From: Sesamum alatum
Taxonomy: Eukaryota > Streptophyta > Magnoliopsida > Lamiales > Pedaliaceae
Length of the DNA: 64,000 bases
Direction of reading: 5' to 3'
NCBI GenBank assembly: GCA_034509735.1
Contig: JACGWO010000011.1
Location: 19,700,979 to 19,764,978, forward strand
Shown: positions 24,719-36,414 of the stretch, one piece after another
Layout: the number at the start of each line of letters is the position of its first letter
Position numbering within the stretch: the first letter of the stretch is position 1
Notes under the pieces: model-generated
What the model was told of the DNA's origin: nothing
Databases searched by the model: none
The model's input: the letters and a program-made list of their open reading frames with translations, nothing else
Position numbers and translations under genes: made by a program

Positions 24719-25592
24719 TCTGAGTGATTTTGACATCAACTATAGATTCTTTTTTTTCTCTAAGAAAAAAAAGAAGAGAAGTAAAAGGAATGGAGAATTG
24801 ATGATATTTTGTTTTGTTGATGTAAAATGCAATCCAAAATTAGGTGTTAGCATGCTGAGTTTAAAGTGAGGTGGTAGTAAAGGTGTAGTATGCAAGTGGG
24901 ACTTATTCTGACAGGTTAGTTGTATATGTGACCTCTTTCCCGAAAAGGAAACACTTATGGACATTTCCATTTGTAGTAAATAGTGAACATGTGCTTTTTG
25001 TCTCTTTTACCACATTTTCTAAAGTATTACTACTTAAAATGACACGTCCATTTCTAGTAAATCTTATTGACTTTATAATTATTAAATCATCGATCCTAAG
25101 TTGTCAGAAAATAATTAAAAGTAGGGGTCTGCGGAAAGGGCTTTATAACTCTTCACTGTGCGTGCGAGCCATCTTCATTCTTTCAATTTGCCTCCACATA
25201 TATTCATGCCAAAAAAATTTCTTGTTTCATCACCACTGCATACTTTACTATAAGTTTGTCAAACTGCTTTGCTGCAAAAATGGCCTGTGGCTAAAATTAA
25301 TTGTATAGGGGTGTGTGTGCTAAAATTTAATTAAATGTTTTCTCTCAGGAATCGGCCTTTCGTGCACATCCCCGTTACCTTGTGGCTATACTTAGCATTT
25401 GATAAATGTTTATTTTCCGGGTCGGTCTCTCTTCTCTTTATTTATAAATTGCGTTCGTGGTATAAGATGTTGTTCTTTGATCTCTTATGTGCATATTGAT
25501 CGCACTATCAATCTAGTATAATAATTAACTCTTATGACCTTTGGAATTCAAAAATTAGAGGGATAATTTGGCTTGTTTATTCAAAATTGCTT
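24719..25592. other. AT-rich spacer up to the assembly gap
   Basis: The 126-codon plus-strand frame at 24928-25308 lacks recognisable domains, and its composition suggests chance. No other feature is seen. Confidence 0.3.
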
Positions 25593-26092
25593 NNNNNNNN
25601 NNNNNNNNNNNNNNNNNNNNNNNNNNNNNNNNNNNNNNNNNNNNNNNNNNNNNNNNNNNNNNNNNNNNNNNNNNNNNNNNNNNNNNNNNNNNNNNNNNNN
25701 NNNNNNNNNNNNNNNNNNNNNNNNNNNNNNNNNNNNNNNNNNNNNNNNNNNNNNNNNNNNNNNNNNNNNNNNNNNNNNNNNNNNNNNNNNNNNNNNNNNN
25801 NNNNNNNNNNNNNNNNNNNNNNNNNNNNNNNNNNNNNNNNNNNNNNNNNNNNNNNNNNNNNNNNNNNNNNNNNNNNNNNNNNNNNNNNNNNNNNNNNNNN
25901 NNNNNNNNNNNNNNNNNNNNNNNNNNNNNNNNNNNNNNNNNNNNNNNNNNNNNNNNNNNNNNNNNNNNNNNNNNNNNNNNNNNNNNNNNNNNNNNNNNNN
26001 NNNNNNNNNNNNNNNNNNNNNNNNNNNNNNNNNNNNNNNNNNNNNNNNNNNNNNNNNNNNNNNNNNNNNNNNNNNNNNNNNNNNNNNNNNNN
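25593..26092. other. assembly gap, 500 N
   Basis: There are exactly 500 consecutive N. The round number suggests a placeholder, so the true distance is unknown. Open frames spanning it are artefacts. Confidence 1.
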
Positions 26093-26520
26093 CTTTTTTG
26101 TTTTTCAAGATCGAAGAAATCATGTATCAGCAACAAACAAGGGCAGGGTCCATGCCCCAAATTTTAGGGGCTGTAATTTTAGTCTAGTAAAAATATGAGA
26201 TGAATAATTTAGTCTTATATAAATTTATTTGAATATTATCTTTGTAAGTTTAAAACTCACAAATTGAGGAAAAAAAGATTGAAAACTTAATTTGCTAGTA
26301 TTGGTTGAAAAAAAGCTACCTAAATTAAGCATGTCCGTGCACTTTACGATCATTTTTAGCAATCGGTCGTTATTTTGTCCTCAATGTTCGGATTTTCTAA
26401 AAATACATGACTAAATTTGCTAAAAATATATTGATCGGGACTAAAATTGCCACCTCCAACTTGCAAAACTGGAAGTTGTTAATTCTGAATTTTTATATTA
26501 CAAGAAGGTATGAAGATATT

Positions 26521-26955
26521 AGGCAAAATAACTTTTAGTCTTATAGGATAGGGGCTCAACACTTTTAATCCTCTGCTTTACAAGATTTTCAAAATGATCC
26601 CAAAATTGGAAAAACTCGATAAATTTAGTCCTATATTTTACGAAATTTTAAAAATAATTTCCGAAATTGGAAAAACTCGATAGTATAGTAAATGTCAAAG
26701 TTTCCATGAGAAAATTAAACAGCAAGAACACGTAGCAATGCACATGCGTTTCGTTAGCTTGTTAGTCACCACAACTGATGGACACCACAATTGTACGTGT
26801 CCTTGTCATCTATTTTGATGGAAACCATGGATGTTGGACTAAATGTGTCGAGTTTCTCAATTTTAGGATCATTTTGAATTTCATTAAAAGCAGAGGAACT
26901 AAAAGTGTTGAACCCCCAATTTAGGTTACTAAATAACAGTGAAATTTCGCTTATT
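26521..26955. mobile_element. long-TIR MITE, about 435 bp
   Basis: About 85 bp at each end are inverted copies. The left reads GGGCTCAACACTTTTAATCC then CAAAATGATCCCAAAATTGG. The reverse complement of the right reads GGGTTCAACACTTTTAGTTC then CAAAATGATCCTAAAATTGA, followed by AACTCGA and ATTTAGTCC in both. It has no coding sequence. A target-site duplication could not be fixed with confidence. The TIR length suggests a Mutator-type element. Confidence 0.65.
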
Positions 26956-26959
26956 TATA

Positions 26960-27570
26960 TATTATATATATGTGTGTTTGTGTGTGTGTGTTGGGGGGTG
27001 GGGGGGGCCTAAGATATTATAAGGCAAAATTAATAGTCTTGATTTATTTTCTTTGGGAATTTACAGAACAAATATATACATTATCATCATTGATATAGTT
27101 TTATTTTACTGAGTAGTGGCATGTATCTTGTTAAGTAGTGGGACATATTCCTAGCATCGGGTTTTGCAGTCCCATGGGGGACAATGTGAATATTGTCTGT
27201 GCTATCAAGACATGAACTCACTTAATCTTAATATTTTAGTGGATATTATAGGAATTTCAATTATTTTATCAAAAAAACAAGAACTGGATCTGAGATCTAA
27301 CAGCCCCCCACTTTTTTTTTTTTTTTTTTTTCCTTTTGGTGGTTGATGGTGGCACCCAATTGTTCTGATCACAGCAATCAGTCATCTTGACCCATGCAAA
27401 TAGTTCTTTGAATTTTTAGAATGATAAGATTATGGCTGTATTTCTTTATATTTTGATAATTATTGGATTGATCGTTCGCAGAATAATTTTGTCTACACGA
27501 TTAATCAGATGAAGGAACGGAAAATTGCAATTTTCGTCCTCTAATCTGTTGATTTTCAGCTTTGAATGAT
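26960..27570. other. AT-rich spacer with simple repeats
   Basis: There is a TGTG/GGGG-rich stretch at about 26970-27008 and a 21-nt T run near 27311-27331. No gene is visible. Confidence 0.4.
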
Positions 27571-27760
27571 TTTTTTTTTTAAATGAAAACGATGAATATT
27601 ATTAATGGAACTAAACATCGATATATAATCAATTCTGTCGACTATCAATCTCTAATAGAGACAATTGCACATAATCATATATTGATCAACACTATCAATA
27701 GAATATAAATTAATTTAAACCCCGTATATTACAGAATTATAAACAATGTATCTATCTCCT
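27571..27760 (-). mobile_element. SINE copy 1 (minus strand, 3' part)
   Basis: Read on the minus strand, this ends in an A-tail (the T run at 27571-27580) preceded by TTAATAATATTCATCGTTTTC. It contains CAATTGTCTCT (near 27655-27665) followed by GATATTGATAGTCGAC-like text. The same order of blocks recurs in three other copies at 34.6-35.5 kb, which identifies a family. The tRNA-like head is not recognisable here. Confidence 0.65.
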
Positions 27761-28180
27761 CTATAATAAACTATCTAATTTAATTCATCCACCACGAAAA
27801 TCTAATTTTCAGGCAGAAATTGAGACAATGTGTGTCTACTTTTTAAAATTGTTGTTATCCTCCATTACAAAAAAATTGAAATCAAAATGGACAAAAAGTT
27901 CACCATAAGAAAATGATATTAGTGACAAAATATCAAGTGATAATTTTAAAATTGTCTCTAAATAATAAATAGTTGATAATATAATATATTATTAAGCGAT
28001 AATTTTTTTATTTTGTCACTATATAATTATTAGTGAAAAAATGGTGTATAAAGTTGTCATTGCAATTAATGACACATCTATTGTGACAATTTAGTAACAA
28101 CACAATATAGTAAGACAAACAATTATTTGTTGTCACTAGTTCGTCACATATATATGTGTCACTAATATATTTCAAGTGAC

Positions 28181-28195
28181 AAACTTTGTGCACAA
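28181..28195. repeat. target-site duplication of the LINE, left copy
   Basis: AAACTTTGTGCACAA here is repeated exactly at 33498-33512, directly after the poly(A) tail. The first A residues overlap the tail, so the minimum duplication is CTTTGTGCACAA. Confidence 0.9.
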
Positions 28196-28328
28196 ACCAT
28201 AGTAACACAATATTTTCTTCCTACATTAACTTATCAACCGGGCATTGGTGATAATGAACTGGATTCTAAATCAATTTGAATTATAATATCTTTTTATTAA
28301 TTATTAAAAAAAATATAAGACCAAAAAT

Positions 28329-29745
28329 ATGTTGCTCTCACGTTCACCCTCATCTCCTTCGTTGGTTAACCCTAGTGCGGCGGCTGGTGATGTAGCGACG
28401 GCGGCGGCGGGAGGAGGCGCCGGCTGGGAAAAAAAGGAAGGAGATAGGGTCCAGTCTTCGTTTAAGTTTACAATTTTCTCGACTTTGGCGGAGAGAGTTG
28501 CTGGAGATTCACAATCTCTCCAAACCTAGCGCGGACTCCAGGCGCGATGGTCGGCTAGGTTATGGTGTGGGGATGCTGGTTCGATGTCTACGACCGTTGG
28601 AACTCTTGGTGGCGACCAGCACTCCTAGTGGTCACATCTGTTGCGTGCGGATCTCTTGCATCCCCTAGGATGGGGGCTCCTTGAATCCAACTACTACCCT
28701 ATCTCCTACTGCAAAACATTCCTTCACTACATTGGTTCAACAGACAGAGAGAAAGTTGCTCCCCATGCACAGGTCTTTGTTGGTAGGGTTCCTCTAAACC
28801 CTAATAATCGCCTTGATATCATGACAGAGGGTTTTGTGAATTCAACACGCAAGGTTCTCCACTTCGTGGAACCAGAGAACCAGCATGGTACGATATTAGT
28901 CAGGCCAACCAAGGAGATTGGTGTCCACTGAGATCGCGACGTGTGGTTATCGATGGTTGTTGGGTATTTGTTGGTCGACGTCCTTATTTCCCTCAACTAG
29001 AGGGTTTCATGAGTCCACCTGGACTTGGCGTCAAAGAGGTAAGTAGCGTCAGCAAACGGCTTTTTTTTCTTCACATTCAATCAAGAGTGCGATAGAGGCC
29101 GTTATGAGGGAGGACCATGGTTGTTTCAAGGGAACAAATTTTTTGCAGAGATGGACACCGGGAATGCAATTGGAGCGTTAAACGCATAGAACGATCCCTG
29201 TTTGGGTGAAATTTCGCAACCTCCCTCTTGAATACGGGACGGAGGATGGCCTTAGTGTGGTTGTAAGTGGTGTGGGTCGTCCACATATACCGTGACGCGG
29301 TGACTCGAAAACTGCTCCCGTATAGACTTATTGCGCGTGTTTGTATTTCTCATTGATGTTTCAGGCGCACTCCCTAAACATTTGGTGTTTGTGAACCCTG
29401 TGGAACAAGGGGTTGAAGGAACGTGCAAAATTTCAGTTGAATATGAATGGCTACCGCCAGTCTATAAGGATGTGGTACGAGGACAATACAGCGGAGAAAG
29501 TGCCCAAGAAATCTGAAGGAAAAACAGCGTTGCTATTCACCGGTTAAGGTGTACGTTCAGAGGGTAGCTCCGGAGGTACCCAAGCAAGATACTCAGGCGG
29601 CGATGAGTAGACCACACCATATTAATCTTCATAAGGATAAAGGGAAGGAAATTGTCGTGTTTAATTCCTTTGATCCGATTGGGGAATTGACTGAATCGGA
29701 ACTTCGGGGTCCTAATAGCAGCAGCCCCTTGGAGGACGATTATTG
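28329..29745 (+). pseudogene. LINE ORF1 (gag-like) pseudogene
   Basis: ORF1 of plant L1 elements encodes an RNA-binding protein that accompanies the element RNA. A start at 28329 gives an Ala/Gly-rich N-terminus, then FKFTIFSTLAERVAG. At about 28641-28930 a conserved-looking segment covers AQVFVGRVPLNPNN and then FVEPENQHGTILVRPTKEI. The frame continues as VVIDGCWVFVGRRPYFPQL near 28940-29000. The end (29549-29743) is a Ser/Asp/Glu-rich tail, LHKDKGKEIVVFNSFDPIG, closing with a stop about 10 bases before the ORF2 start. Several frameshifts and stops lie in between. No CCHC knuckle is clearly seen. Confidence 0.65.
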
Positions 29746-29751
29746 ATTAGC

Positions 29752-32700
29752 ATGGCTACATGGAATGTTAGAGGTCTCAATAAGGAGACCACCAGAGTGC
29801 TGTCCGAGCACTAATTGCGGAGTATAAACTAGACATGTTGGGCATCATTGAAACTAGGGTGAATGTACGTAATGCAGGGAGAATTCAACAGGCCATTAAC
29901 TCGCGTTAGTCATGGTATTCTAATTATACTGCTGGCGCGGGGACCCGAATATGGGTTGGTTGGAATGCCAACGAACTGGATGTTACTGTCATAGAGGTTT
30001 TTGATCAGATGATACACTGTCGTGTTGTGCGCCGTAGTACTAATGTTATGAGTTTTGTGTCTGTGGTATATGGTCACAATGATTTGTATGTAGAAGACCA
30101 TTATGGGACCAATTCAAGGATTAGCAGACACACATGAGGAAGACGCTGGCTCTTGATGGGAGACTTCAATTGTGCTCTTGATGAAAGTGAGATATGTGGA
30201 GAATGCACAAATACAGCCCGGCAATGTTGGAGTTCTCTGCGTGTTTGGCAAGTGCTAGGCTGCAGACTCTTGCAATGATTGGACAACCATTCTCTTGGTA
30301 TAATTGTAGTCTTGGATCACGAAGCCTATGGAAAAGACTAGATCGCATGATCGGAAACGAGATGTGGTTTGTGCATTGTGATTCAGCCTATGTGTGCTCT
30401 ACAATTCGGACATCAGACCATAGCCCTCTTATCCTTACGCCTGGGAGTGATAATATGAGTACAAACCTTACTTCAGATTTGATAACTTCCTTTGCTGAAT
30501 CGGTTGAAATTTTTATAGTGGTGGATAGCGAAAGTGAAAGAACACGGTTTCATGGCGTACCTATGTATGCCATATGCTAGAAACTAAAGCGCCTGAAGCC
30601 CATATTTACAGCACAAAGAAGGAAGAAGGGTGATCTTGCGGTCAATTCCCAACAGGCGGCTATTTTTTTGGAGAAGATCCAAACGCTACTCCAGGAATTC
30701 CCCACGGTTCGTCTACTCCATGACTGTCGAAGGCTATTTGTCGATTATTATACGAGCAAGCGACTCGACAGGAACACGGAATGTTAAGTCAACGTGCAAA
30801 GCTGAACTGGTTCCGAGACGGCGATCAATGCCAAATATTTCTTTCAGAAAACTTGCGTTCAGCGGGCTCGGCGTAAAATGTACCAAAATTAAGGACCAAT
30901 CTGGAGACATTCTTCAGGGAGAGGATAATGTTGCTTGTGAAATGGTACGCTGGTACACTAAATCTCCTGGGTGGCCCAACGGGTAGGATGGATGTTTCAC
31001 TGGATCATCACGCCCGTTTCTCACGGGGGTTTTGACGGAGCAGGAAGGTGCTTCTCTTGTTCAGCCTATTTCTAATGGGGAGGTAGAAATGCGGTCTTCT
31101 CGATCGATGATGATAAGGTGCGGGTCCTGATGGATTTTCAGCTGGATTCTTCAAAAAGCTTGGACTATTGTGGGCTTGGACGTTGTTGTTTGTGCGGTTC
31201 GTCAATTTTTTTGAGACAGGTGCTATTCTAAAACAGATGAATGCTACCTTCTTGGCCCTTATACCAAAGGTTTGAATTACCTCAACGGCGGCTGACTTTC
31301 GCCCTATCGCAATGCTGCAATGTTCTGATACAAGGTTATTTCTAAAAATTTTGTGAACCGAATGAAGCCGATTATTGATAAGCTGGTGGCGAGTACTCAA
31401 AATGCTTTTGTCCCGGGGCGACGGATTAGTGATATGTTCTATTGGCGCAAGAAATCCTTCATTGGATACAACCAGAGACATCTTGCACCAGATGCGTTAT
31501 GAAAATTGATATCCGAAAGGCTATGATACGGTTGAATGGAAGTTTTCTTTTTCGAAGTGCTTAAAGATATGGGGTTCCCGAATGTATTTATCCTATGGAT
31601 TATTCCAATGCGTGACTACTGTTAAGTATTCTATTTTGCTAAATGGACAGCCACATGGTTTTTTCGCCAGTTCAAGAGGACTCCGACAAGGTGATCTAGT
31701 CTCTCCCTATCTATTTGTCTTGATTATGGAGGTGCTCAATGCCATGGTTAAACGACGAATCTCCGTGTCCGAAGACTTTCGTTACCATTGGCGGTGTAAG
31801 GAACTCGATGTGGTTATGCTTAGCTTTGCGGATGATCTGTTGATGTTTTGTTGTGCTGATAAGAATTTGGTGCTTTTGGTAAAAGAGACACTAGATGAAT
31901 TTAGAGCATCCTCGGGTTTATGTGTTAATGCAGGGAAGAGCTGTCTCATTGTTTCTCGATCAGCCACCGAAGTGATTGCACAATTACTGGAGGTCACGGG
32001 TTTCAGCCTGGGGATGCTGCCTATTCGGTACCTTGGTGTGCCCCTCATTGCTTCGAAGCTTTCAATTGCGGACTGTCGACCATTAACCGAGAAGGTGGAG
32101 CAGAAGATTTTAGCCTGGAGCTCTAAGCACTTCTCGTATGCGAGATGTGTCCAATTGATTAAGTCCGTTCTTTTGTCTTATCATATCTATTGGTCATCTG
32201 TGTTTGTCCTTCCTAAAGGTGTTATTAAGATGATGGAGAACAAAATTCGGGCCTTCCTATGGAGCGGACGTGGTGACCACTATACGGCAAAAGTGAGCTG
32301 GGAGCAAATCTGTATGCCGAAATCGGCGGGAGGATTGGGAATCCGATCAATTGAAACGTCGAATAAGGCCATTATATACAAAAACCTATGGGCTATTATT
32401 GAGGGTGACAAAACGTCGATATGGATTCACTGGATTTATCAATATCGACTACAACGGCAATCAATTTAGACAGTTTCAGCTAATGGTGGAGCTTGGAGCT
32501 GGAAAAAACTTCTCAGCTGAGGATGTCATACGGCCAACAGTGGAATATCAAATTAGACGGGGCGACCATATCTGGCTATGGAAAGACCGTGGCATCCTAA
32601 GGGAGTTCTGCAGGGAATGTTTTCCCCTTGGCCCTCGACAAACAGGCCTCCCAGCTGACTCTAAGCTTGCGGTGATGATCCAGGACGGGGAGTGGCAGTG

Positions 32701-33290
32701 GCCGCAAATGCGCGCATTTGCAGCGAGGCGTTGACAGAGATGATGCCCCCTTGCTGAAGGAGATGACTGCGTTATTTGGAAGGGTGCGACTGAAGGTACA
32801 TTTAGCTAGATGGTGCTTCAATCTGATCCAACCTTCCGACCCCCTCGGTTTCCTGGTAATACTTTGTTGCATGGTCCGTTGAAGATCCCCTGGAATGTGT
32901 TTGTGTTATAGCTGGCTATTTTGGAGAAACTATCAACGATAGACAAGCCATGGATGCAGCAATACGGGAGTGGATGTGTGCTATGCAATGGTCGTGAACA
33001 GGAGACTCATTCCCACCTTTTCTTCGAATGTGAATTTTTCTAGGTGATGTGTTACTCTGGTGAGACGCCAAGTTTGCTGGAGATGGCCATTTAGTGACTG
33101 GCGGACGGGGATTACTTGGGCGGCACGGCGATGGCGGGGAAAACATTTGATGAATGCAGCTAACTGAGCCCTTTTGGCGTCTTTGGTGTATCTTGTGTGG
33201 CAAGAACGGAACAGGAGGAAATTCCAAAGTACGAGCAGAGAACCAGCGGTAGTGGCGGCAATGGCGGTGGAGCAGATCCAACAAAAAACT
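29752..33290 (+). pseudogene. LINE ORF2 pseudogene (endonuclease, reverse transcriptase, zf-RVT)
   Basis: ORF2 nicks target DNA and copies the element RNA in place. From the left: an apurinic-type endonuclease starts MATWNVRGLNKETTRV (29752), with LDMLGIIETRVN, LMGDFNCALDE (30154-30186) and RTSDHSPLIL near 30407-30440, all typical L1 endonuclease motifs. The reverse transcriptase is best kept at 31582-32469, with GLRQGDLVSPYLFVLIMEVL, the catalytic FADD (LSFADDLLMFC, about 31820-31850), CVNAGKS, and IRYLGVPLIASKLS. The tail has DHIWLWKD and a zf-RVT-like CVLCNGREQETHSHLFFEC (about 32960-33040). Stops and frameshifts occur in every domain except the long RT segment. Confidence 0.9.
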
Positions 33291-33810
33291 TGTGCATCAT
33301 TTTAACCCCTTTTCTATTGCAGTGGTGTCGGTTTATAGATTATGGTGCATCCCATGGCCTTAGATTCTTTCTTCATTCTCATTGTTTGCACCGGGTGGCT
33401 CTTGGCCATTTTTTTGTTGCTCTTTTGGAACTATAATTGGTGTACACTTTGTTTAATCAATATTACTTACCTTTCACCAAAAAAAAAAAAAAAAAAAAAA
33501 CTTTGTGCACAATTTTTTTTGTCACAAAAGTCTTGCTAATAACAATTTTTACAAAATAATAATAATTATTAAAATCATAAAATTGTTATTGTGCAAAATA
33601 AACATTCTTGTCACTAAATATTTATAATTAGTGACAATATTAAAATTATCATTTAATTTTTTGGCGCTATTTATTTATTTATTTATTAATTTTTTTGTAG
33701 TGGGTGTCATCCGACCTCATACTTGACCATAGAATCATAAAGAAATCAATATTTTTTTAACAAATTCTTAATTATTTTCAGACTTATAAGTGATCATGAG
33801 ATATGTTTAA

Positions 33811-34237
33811 GGGAAACTTGTATTTTACGTCCCATAACTTACATCGTTTGTAATTTGGGTCCCATTAATTTTTGACGTAGTAATTTTGGTCTCATAAGTC
33901 CACAACGTTGCAATTTTAGTCCCATTGACAAAATTCGTTAAAAATTTTAACGGAAGGAGCACGTGCTCCGTTAAGTCCATAAGTCACATCTAATGAAATG
34001 TTGCAATTTTAGTCCCATAAGTTCACAAACGTTGCAATTTTAGTCCCATAAGTTCACAAACATTACGATTTTAGTCCCATGCACGTGCTCCTTCCGTTAA
34101 ATTTTTAACGGATTTCGTCAATGGGACTAAAATTGAAACGTTTGTGGACTTATGGGACTAAAATTGCTACATCAAAAATTAATGGGGCCAAAATCACAAA
34201 CGATATAAGTTATGGGACGTAAAATACAGTTTTTCCC
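33811..34237. mobile_element. Mutator-type MITE, about 427 bp
   Basis: The terminal inverted repeats are strong: the left has TATTTTACGTCCCATAACTT, and the reverse complement of the right has the same 20 bases, preceded by GGGAAA in both. The interior contains repeated TTTTAGTCCCATAAGTT units and a central palindrome around CCGTTAAAATTTTTAACGG-type sequence. ATATGTTTAA on the left and ATATTTAAC on the right look like an imperfect 8-9 bp duplication. The interior style (TTTTGGTCCCATA) recalls the element at 1627-2074. Confidence 0.75.
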
Positions 34238-34620
34238 ATATTTAACCTAAAATTATTCTGAATTAAATTAATACTGGCGGACTCTTTTGCTTGCGCTTAT
34301 CTAGATTGAATCCATCCATACTCAAAACTAGGGTTTCCACGTGCTAGTTTAATTAGTGAGGTTGATTAGACAAATTGATCCCAACATAAATCTTCTTCCG
34401 TAAAATAGAATGTTCTTACGATGTGTTCGCATATCTATGCATTTAATAATTAAATCGACTCAAGCATCAAATAAATCTTAAATTATACCTTGAAAATACG
34501 TATATTTAAGGAATAATTATTGTTTATGAAAATAAATGAAGATTGCTACATAATTACTACTTAGGATAAATTATATTGACACCCCTTGAGATTAGGTCTA
34601 ATTACACAAGCCATTAGCTA
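34238..34620. other. AT-rich spacer
   Basis: No gene or repeat is recognised before the SINE. Confidence 0.35.
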
Positions 34621-34632
34621 GTAGCCGTTATG

Positions 34633-34890
34633 ACGAGGAGGTCTAACTTAGTTGGCGAAGTTGAGGCCCAATGATCCTAGAGGTCATGGGTCGAACCCCT
34701 GCATGGGTTGATATTAATTATTTCTACTTATAGTAGGTATGATTTGTTGTTATAATAGTTAGGTGTTAGTTTATGTGATATTATTGATTTGATTTTGTAA
34801 TTGTCTCTGTTCAATATTAATAGCCGACAAGACTGAATGTAATCATTTTACTTTTGATCAATAAATTCATCGCTTTCAATTAAAAAAAAA
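34633..34890 (+). mobile_element. SINE copy 2, full length, tRNA-derived
   Basis: A 258-bp element with an internal Pol III promoter: an A-box-like TAACTTAGTTGG (34644-34655) and a B box GGGTCGAACCC (34688-34698), about 32 bp apart, as in tRNA genes. The body carries AATTGTCTCTGTTCAATATT and the tail ends CTTTCAATTAAAAAAAAA. The flanks GTAGCCGTTATG (34621-34632) and GTTGCCATTATG (34897-34908) match at 10 of 12 positions and are taken as the target-site duplication. SINEs are transcribed by Pol III and mobilised by LINE enzymes. Partner LINEs of the type at 28.2 kb are plausible but not shown. Confidence 0.8.
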
Positions 34891-34976
34891 CAAACAGTTG
34901 CCATTATGTGCGTTGCAAAAGCCGTAAAAAATCCCAAATAATTGCGATGTTGAAATTGCAGTCGCATTGTTTACTA

Positions 34977-35212
34977 TTTTTTTTTAAGTGAAAGCTATGA
35001 ATATTATTAATTGAAGTAAATCGATTACAACCAGTCGTGTCGAATATCAATATCTAACAGAGACAATTGCACCAATCATACCTTAATCAACAATATCACA
35101 ATTAAATCTAACAATACCTTATTATTACAGTATACAAATAATATTTTTTATGCAAAAGACTATTATCCTACATATTGGTGGGATTGGAACCTATGACCTC
35201 TAAGATAATATT
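34977..35212 (-). mobile_element. SINE copy 3 (minus strand)
   Basis: On the minus strand, the B-box-like GGTTCCAATCC (35181-35191) follows a GAGGTCATA block shared with copy 2. Then come CAATTGTCTCTGTTAGATAT, a TTGATATTCGACACGACTGG block, and TTCATAGCTTTCACTTAAAA with the A-tail (the T run at 34977-34985). Nearly full length, with the A box lost or diverged. Confidence 0.7.
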
Positions 35213-35214
35213 TA

Positions 35215-35760
35215 TTAATTAGTGACAAAAATTTACGACGAACGCATCTTTCGCCACGAATTGCATGAAAATTAGTTTGCGATGATTTTGTACAATAATT
35301 TGTCGCAAGATTGCTGCAAATTTGTGGCATTTTTTTGCTGCAAAATGTTTCCAAAACAAAGATTGTTACAAACTTGTCACAAGGAAATTGTATATTAGGT
35401 AGTATATAAGTATATTGTTGATATTATTGTTGTATTTGTTCTGGTCGAAATTGATAGTCAACATAATTGATTGTAATTATTTACTTCAATTTATAAAGTC
35501 CATCACCTTTAATTTAAAAAAAAAAAATTGTATTGTCCCAAATTTGCTATATAAATTGCGATGATTTTGCGACGGTTGTCTCCCGCTAAACTCCCACTAA
35601 ATTTTGTGAAGTTGCAAAATGTTTGTCGCAAATTTTCGTCGTTTTGCGAAGAGTTTATAAAGACTTTGATTATTCGTATTTGTCCAAGCAGGTCCATCAC
35701 AATTTGGAACGAAAACATTTGCGATGAAAGTTTTCGTGGCAAAACTCTCAACGTAATAAA
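35215..35760. repeat. CACTA-like subterminal repeat region with GCGACAAA motifs
   Basis: This region is dense in motifs such as TTTGCGATGATTTTG, TTTGTCGCAA, TTGCGACGG and TTTGTCGCAAATTTTCGTCG on both strands, outside the SINE copy inserted in its middle. Such subterminal motif arrays are typical of CACTA elements, but no CACTAC terminus was found. This is an inference from pattern only. Confidence 0.4.
35394..35524 (+). mobile_element. SINE copy 4, 5'-truncated
   Basis: The 3' half of the family: a GTCGAAATTGATAGTCAACA-like block, TTGTAATTATTTACTTCAAT, and an A-tail at 35516-35527. AAATTGTAT flanks it on both sides (35385-35393 and 35525-35533), giving a target-site duplication around a truncated copy, as expected from incomplete reverse transcription. 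Confidence 0.7.
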
Positions 35761-36406
35761 TCTATTTTTCTTTTCTTCTTTTTTTTTTTATTTAAATTTT
35801 AGTGATGCAATCATATAATTAGTGGGCCAACAATAATAATAAGGACAAAATAATAGTTAAATGATAAAAAAAGGAGCAAGTTGCAACCGGAAATAAAACA
35901 GCTAAATTCAGCTCGAAGGCGCTTTAGTTGAGGTGTCTGGTAATTTAAATTATGTAAATTTTTAATTCTGTTGTTTATAAAATTTTAAAAAATAGGAGCA
36001 TAACTTTAGAAATTCCTCATTTTTAATCCTTCTACCAAGTTCTGTTACGAAATTGACGGAAAAAATCACATGTAAATCGCATGGTTGTTTTCCTTCATTC
36101 TGTAAAGATTAGCGGCAACCGCACGCGGTCCCACAAGCATAATATTTTTAAATTTAAATTTAAATAAGTATGAAAACTGTTCTAATTATAAATAAATAAA
36201 ATTGTACATTGTTTTATTTCCCAACGTGATTTTAACATCGATTTCCTAACGAAAATTGACAGGAGGATTGAGTTTGCAAGCTATGGGACTATTTGGTAGA
36301 ATCCCGTGAGAAATGAGATTGAAAAATGTATTGTGCCTAAATTATGACACCAAAAATACAGTATCCTAAAAAATTGTACTATCCTCTCTTTATCTATCTA
36401 TACTAT
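35761..36406. other. AT-rich spacer
   Basis: No gene or RNA is seen. The segment near 35995-36300 may be old transposon debris, but no paired ends could be found. Confidence 0.35.
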
Positions 36407-36414
36407 ATATATTT

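Larger units (their letters stand above)
28196..33497 (+). mobile_element. L1-type LINE, about 5.3 kb, nested in a CACTA element
   Basis: A plus-strand non-LTR retrotransposon with an untranslated 5' part, a gag-like ORF1, an ORF2 with endonuclease, reverse transcriptase and a C-terminal zinc finger, a poly(A) tail (33479-33500), and an exact flanking duplication. It appears to be full length, judging by the complete domain order. Both ORFs carry stops and frameshifts, so it is no longer autonomous. GC content is visibly higher than the flanking host DNA. Confidence 0.9.
27863..33702. mobile_element. short CACTA-type element split by a LINE
   Basis: The left end reads CATTACAAAAAAATTGAAAT. 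The reverse complement of the right end reads CACTACAAAAAAATTAATAA. These are termini of the CACTA (En/Spm) superfamily. Subterminal regions at both ends carry many AGTGACAA / TTGTCACT motifs in both orientations (27920-28190 and 33525-33655). Without the inserted LINE the element would be about 0.5 kb, so it is non-autonomous. No 3-bp duplication is evident at the degraded left end. Confidence 0.65.

Noticed and set aside
24928..25308. 126-codon plus-strand frame
   Set aside because: No motif or homologue recognised. Low-complexity hydrophobic composition in AT-rich DNA.
25555..26198. Several 180-204 codon frames across the N block
   Set aside because: They are open only because N cannot encode a stop.
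31008..31481. 157-codon minus-strand frame
   Set aside because: It lies antisense to LINE ORF2 sequence between the endonuclease and RT. It has no domain and is a shadow.
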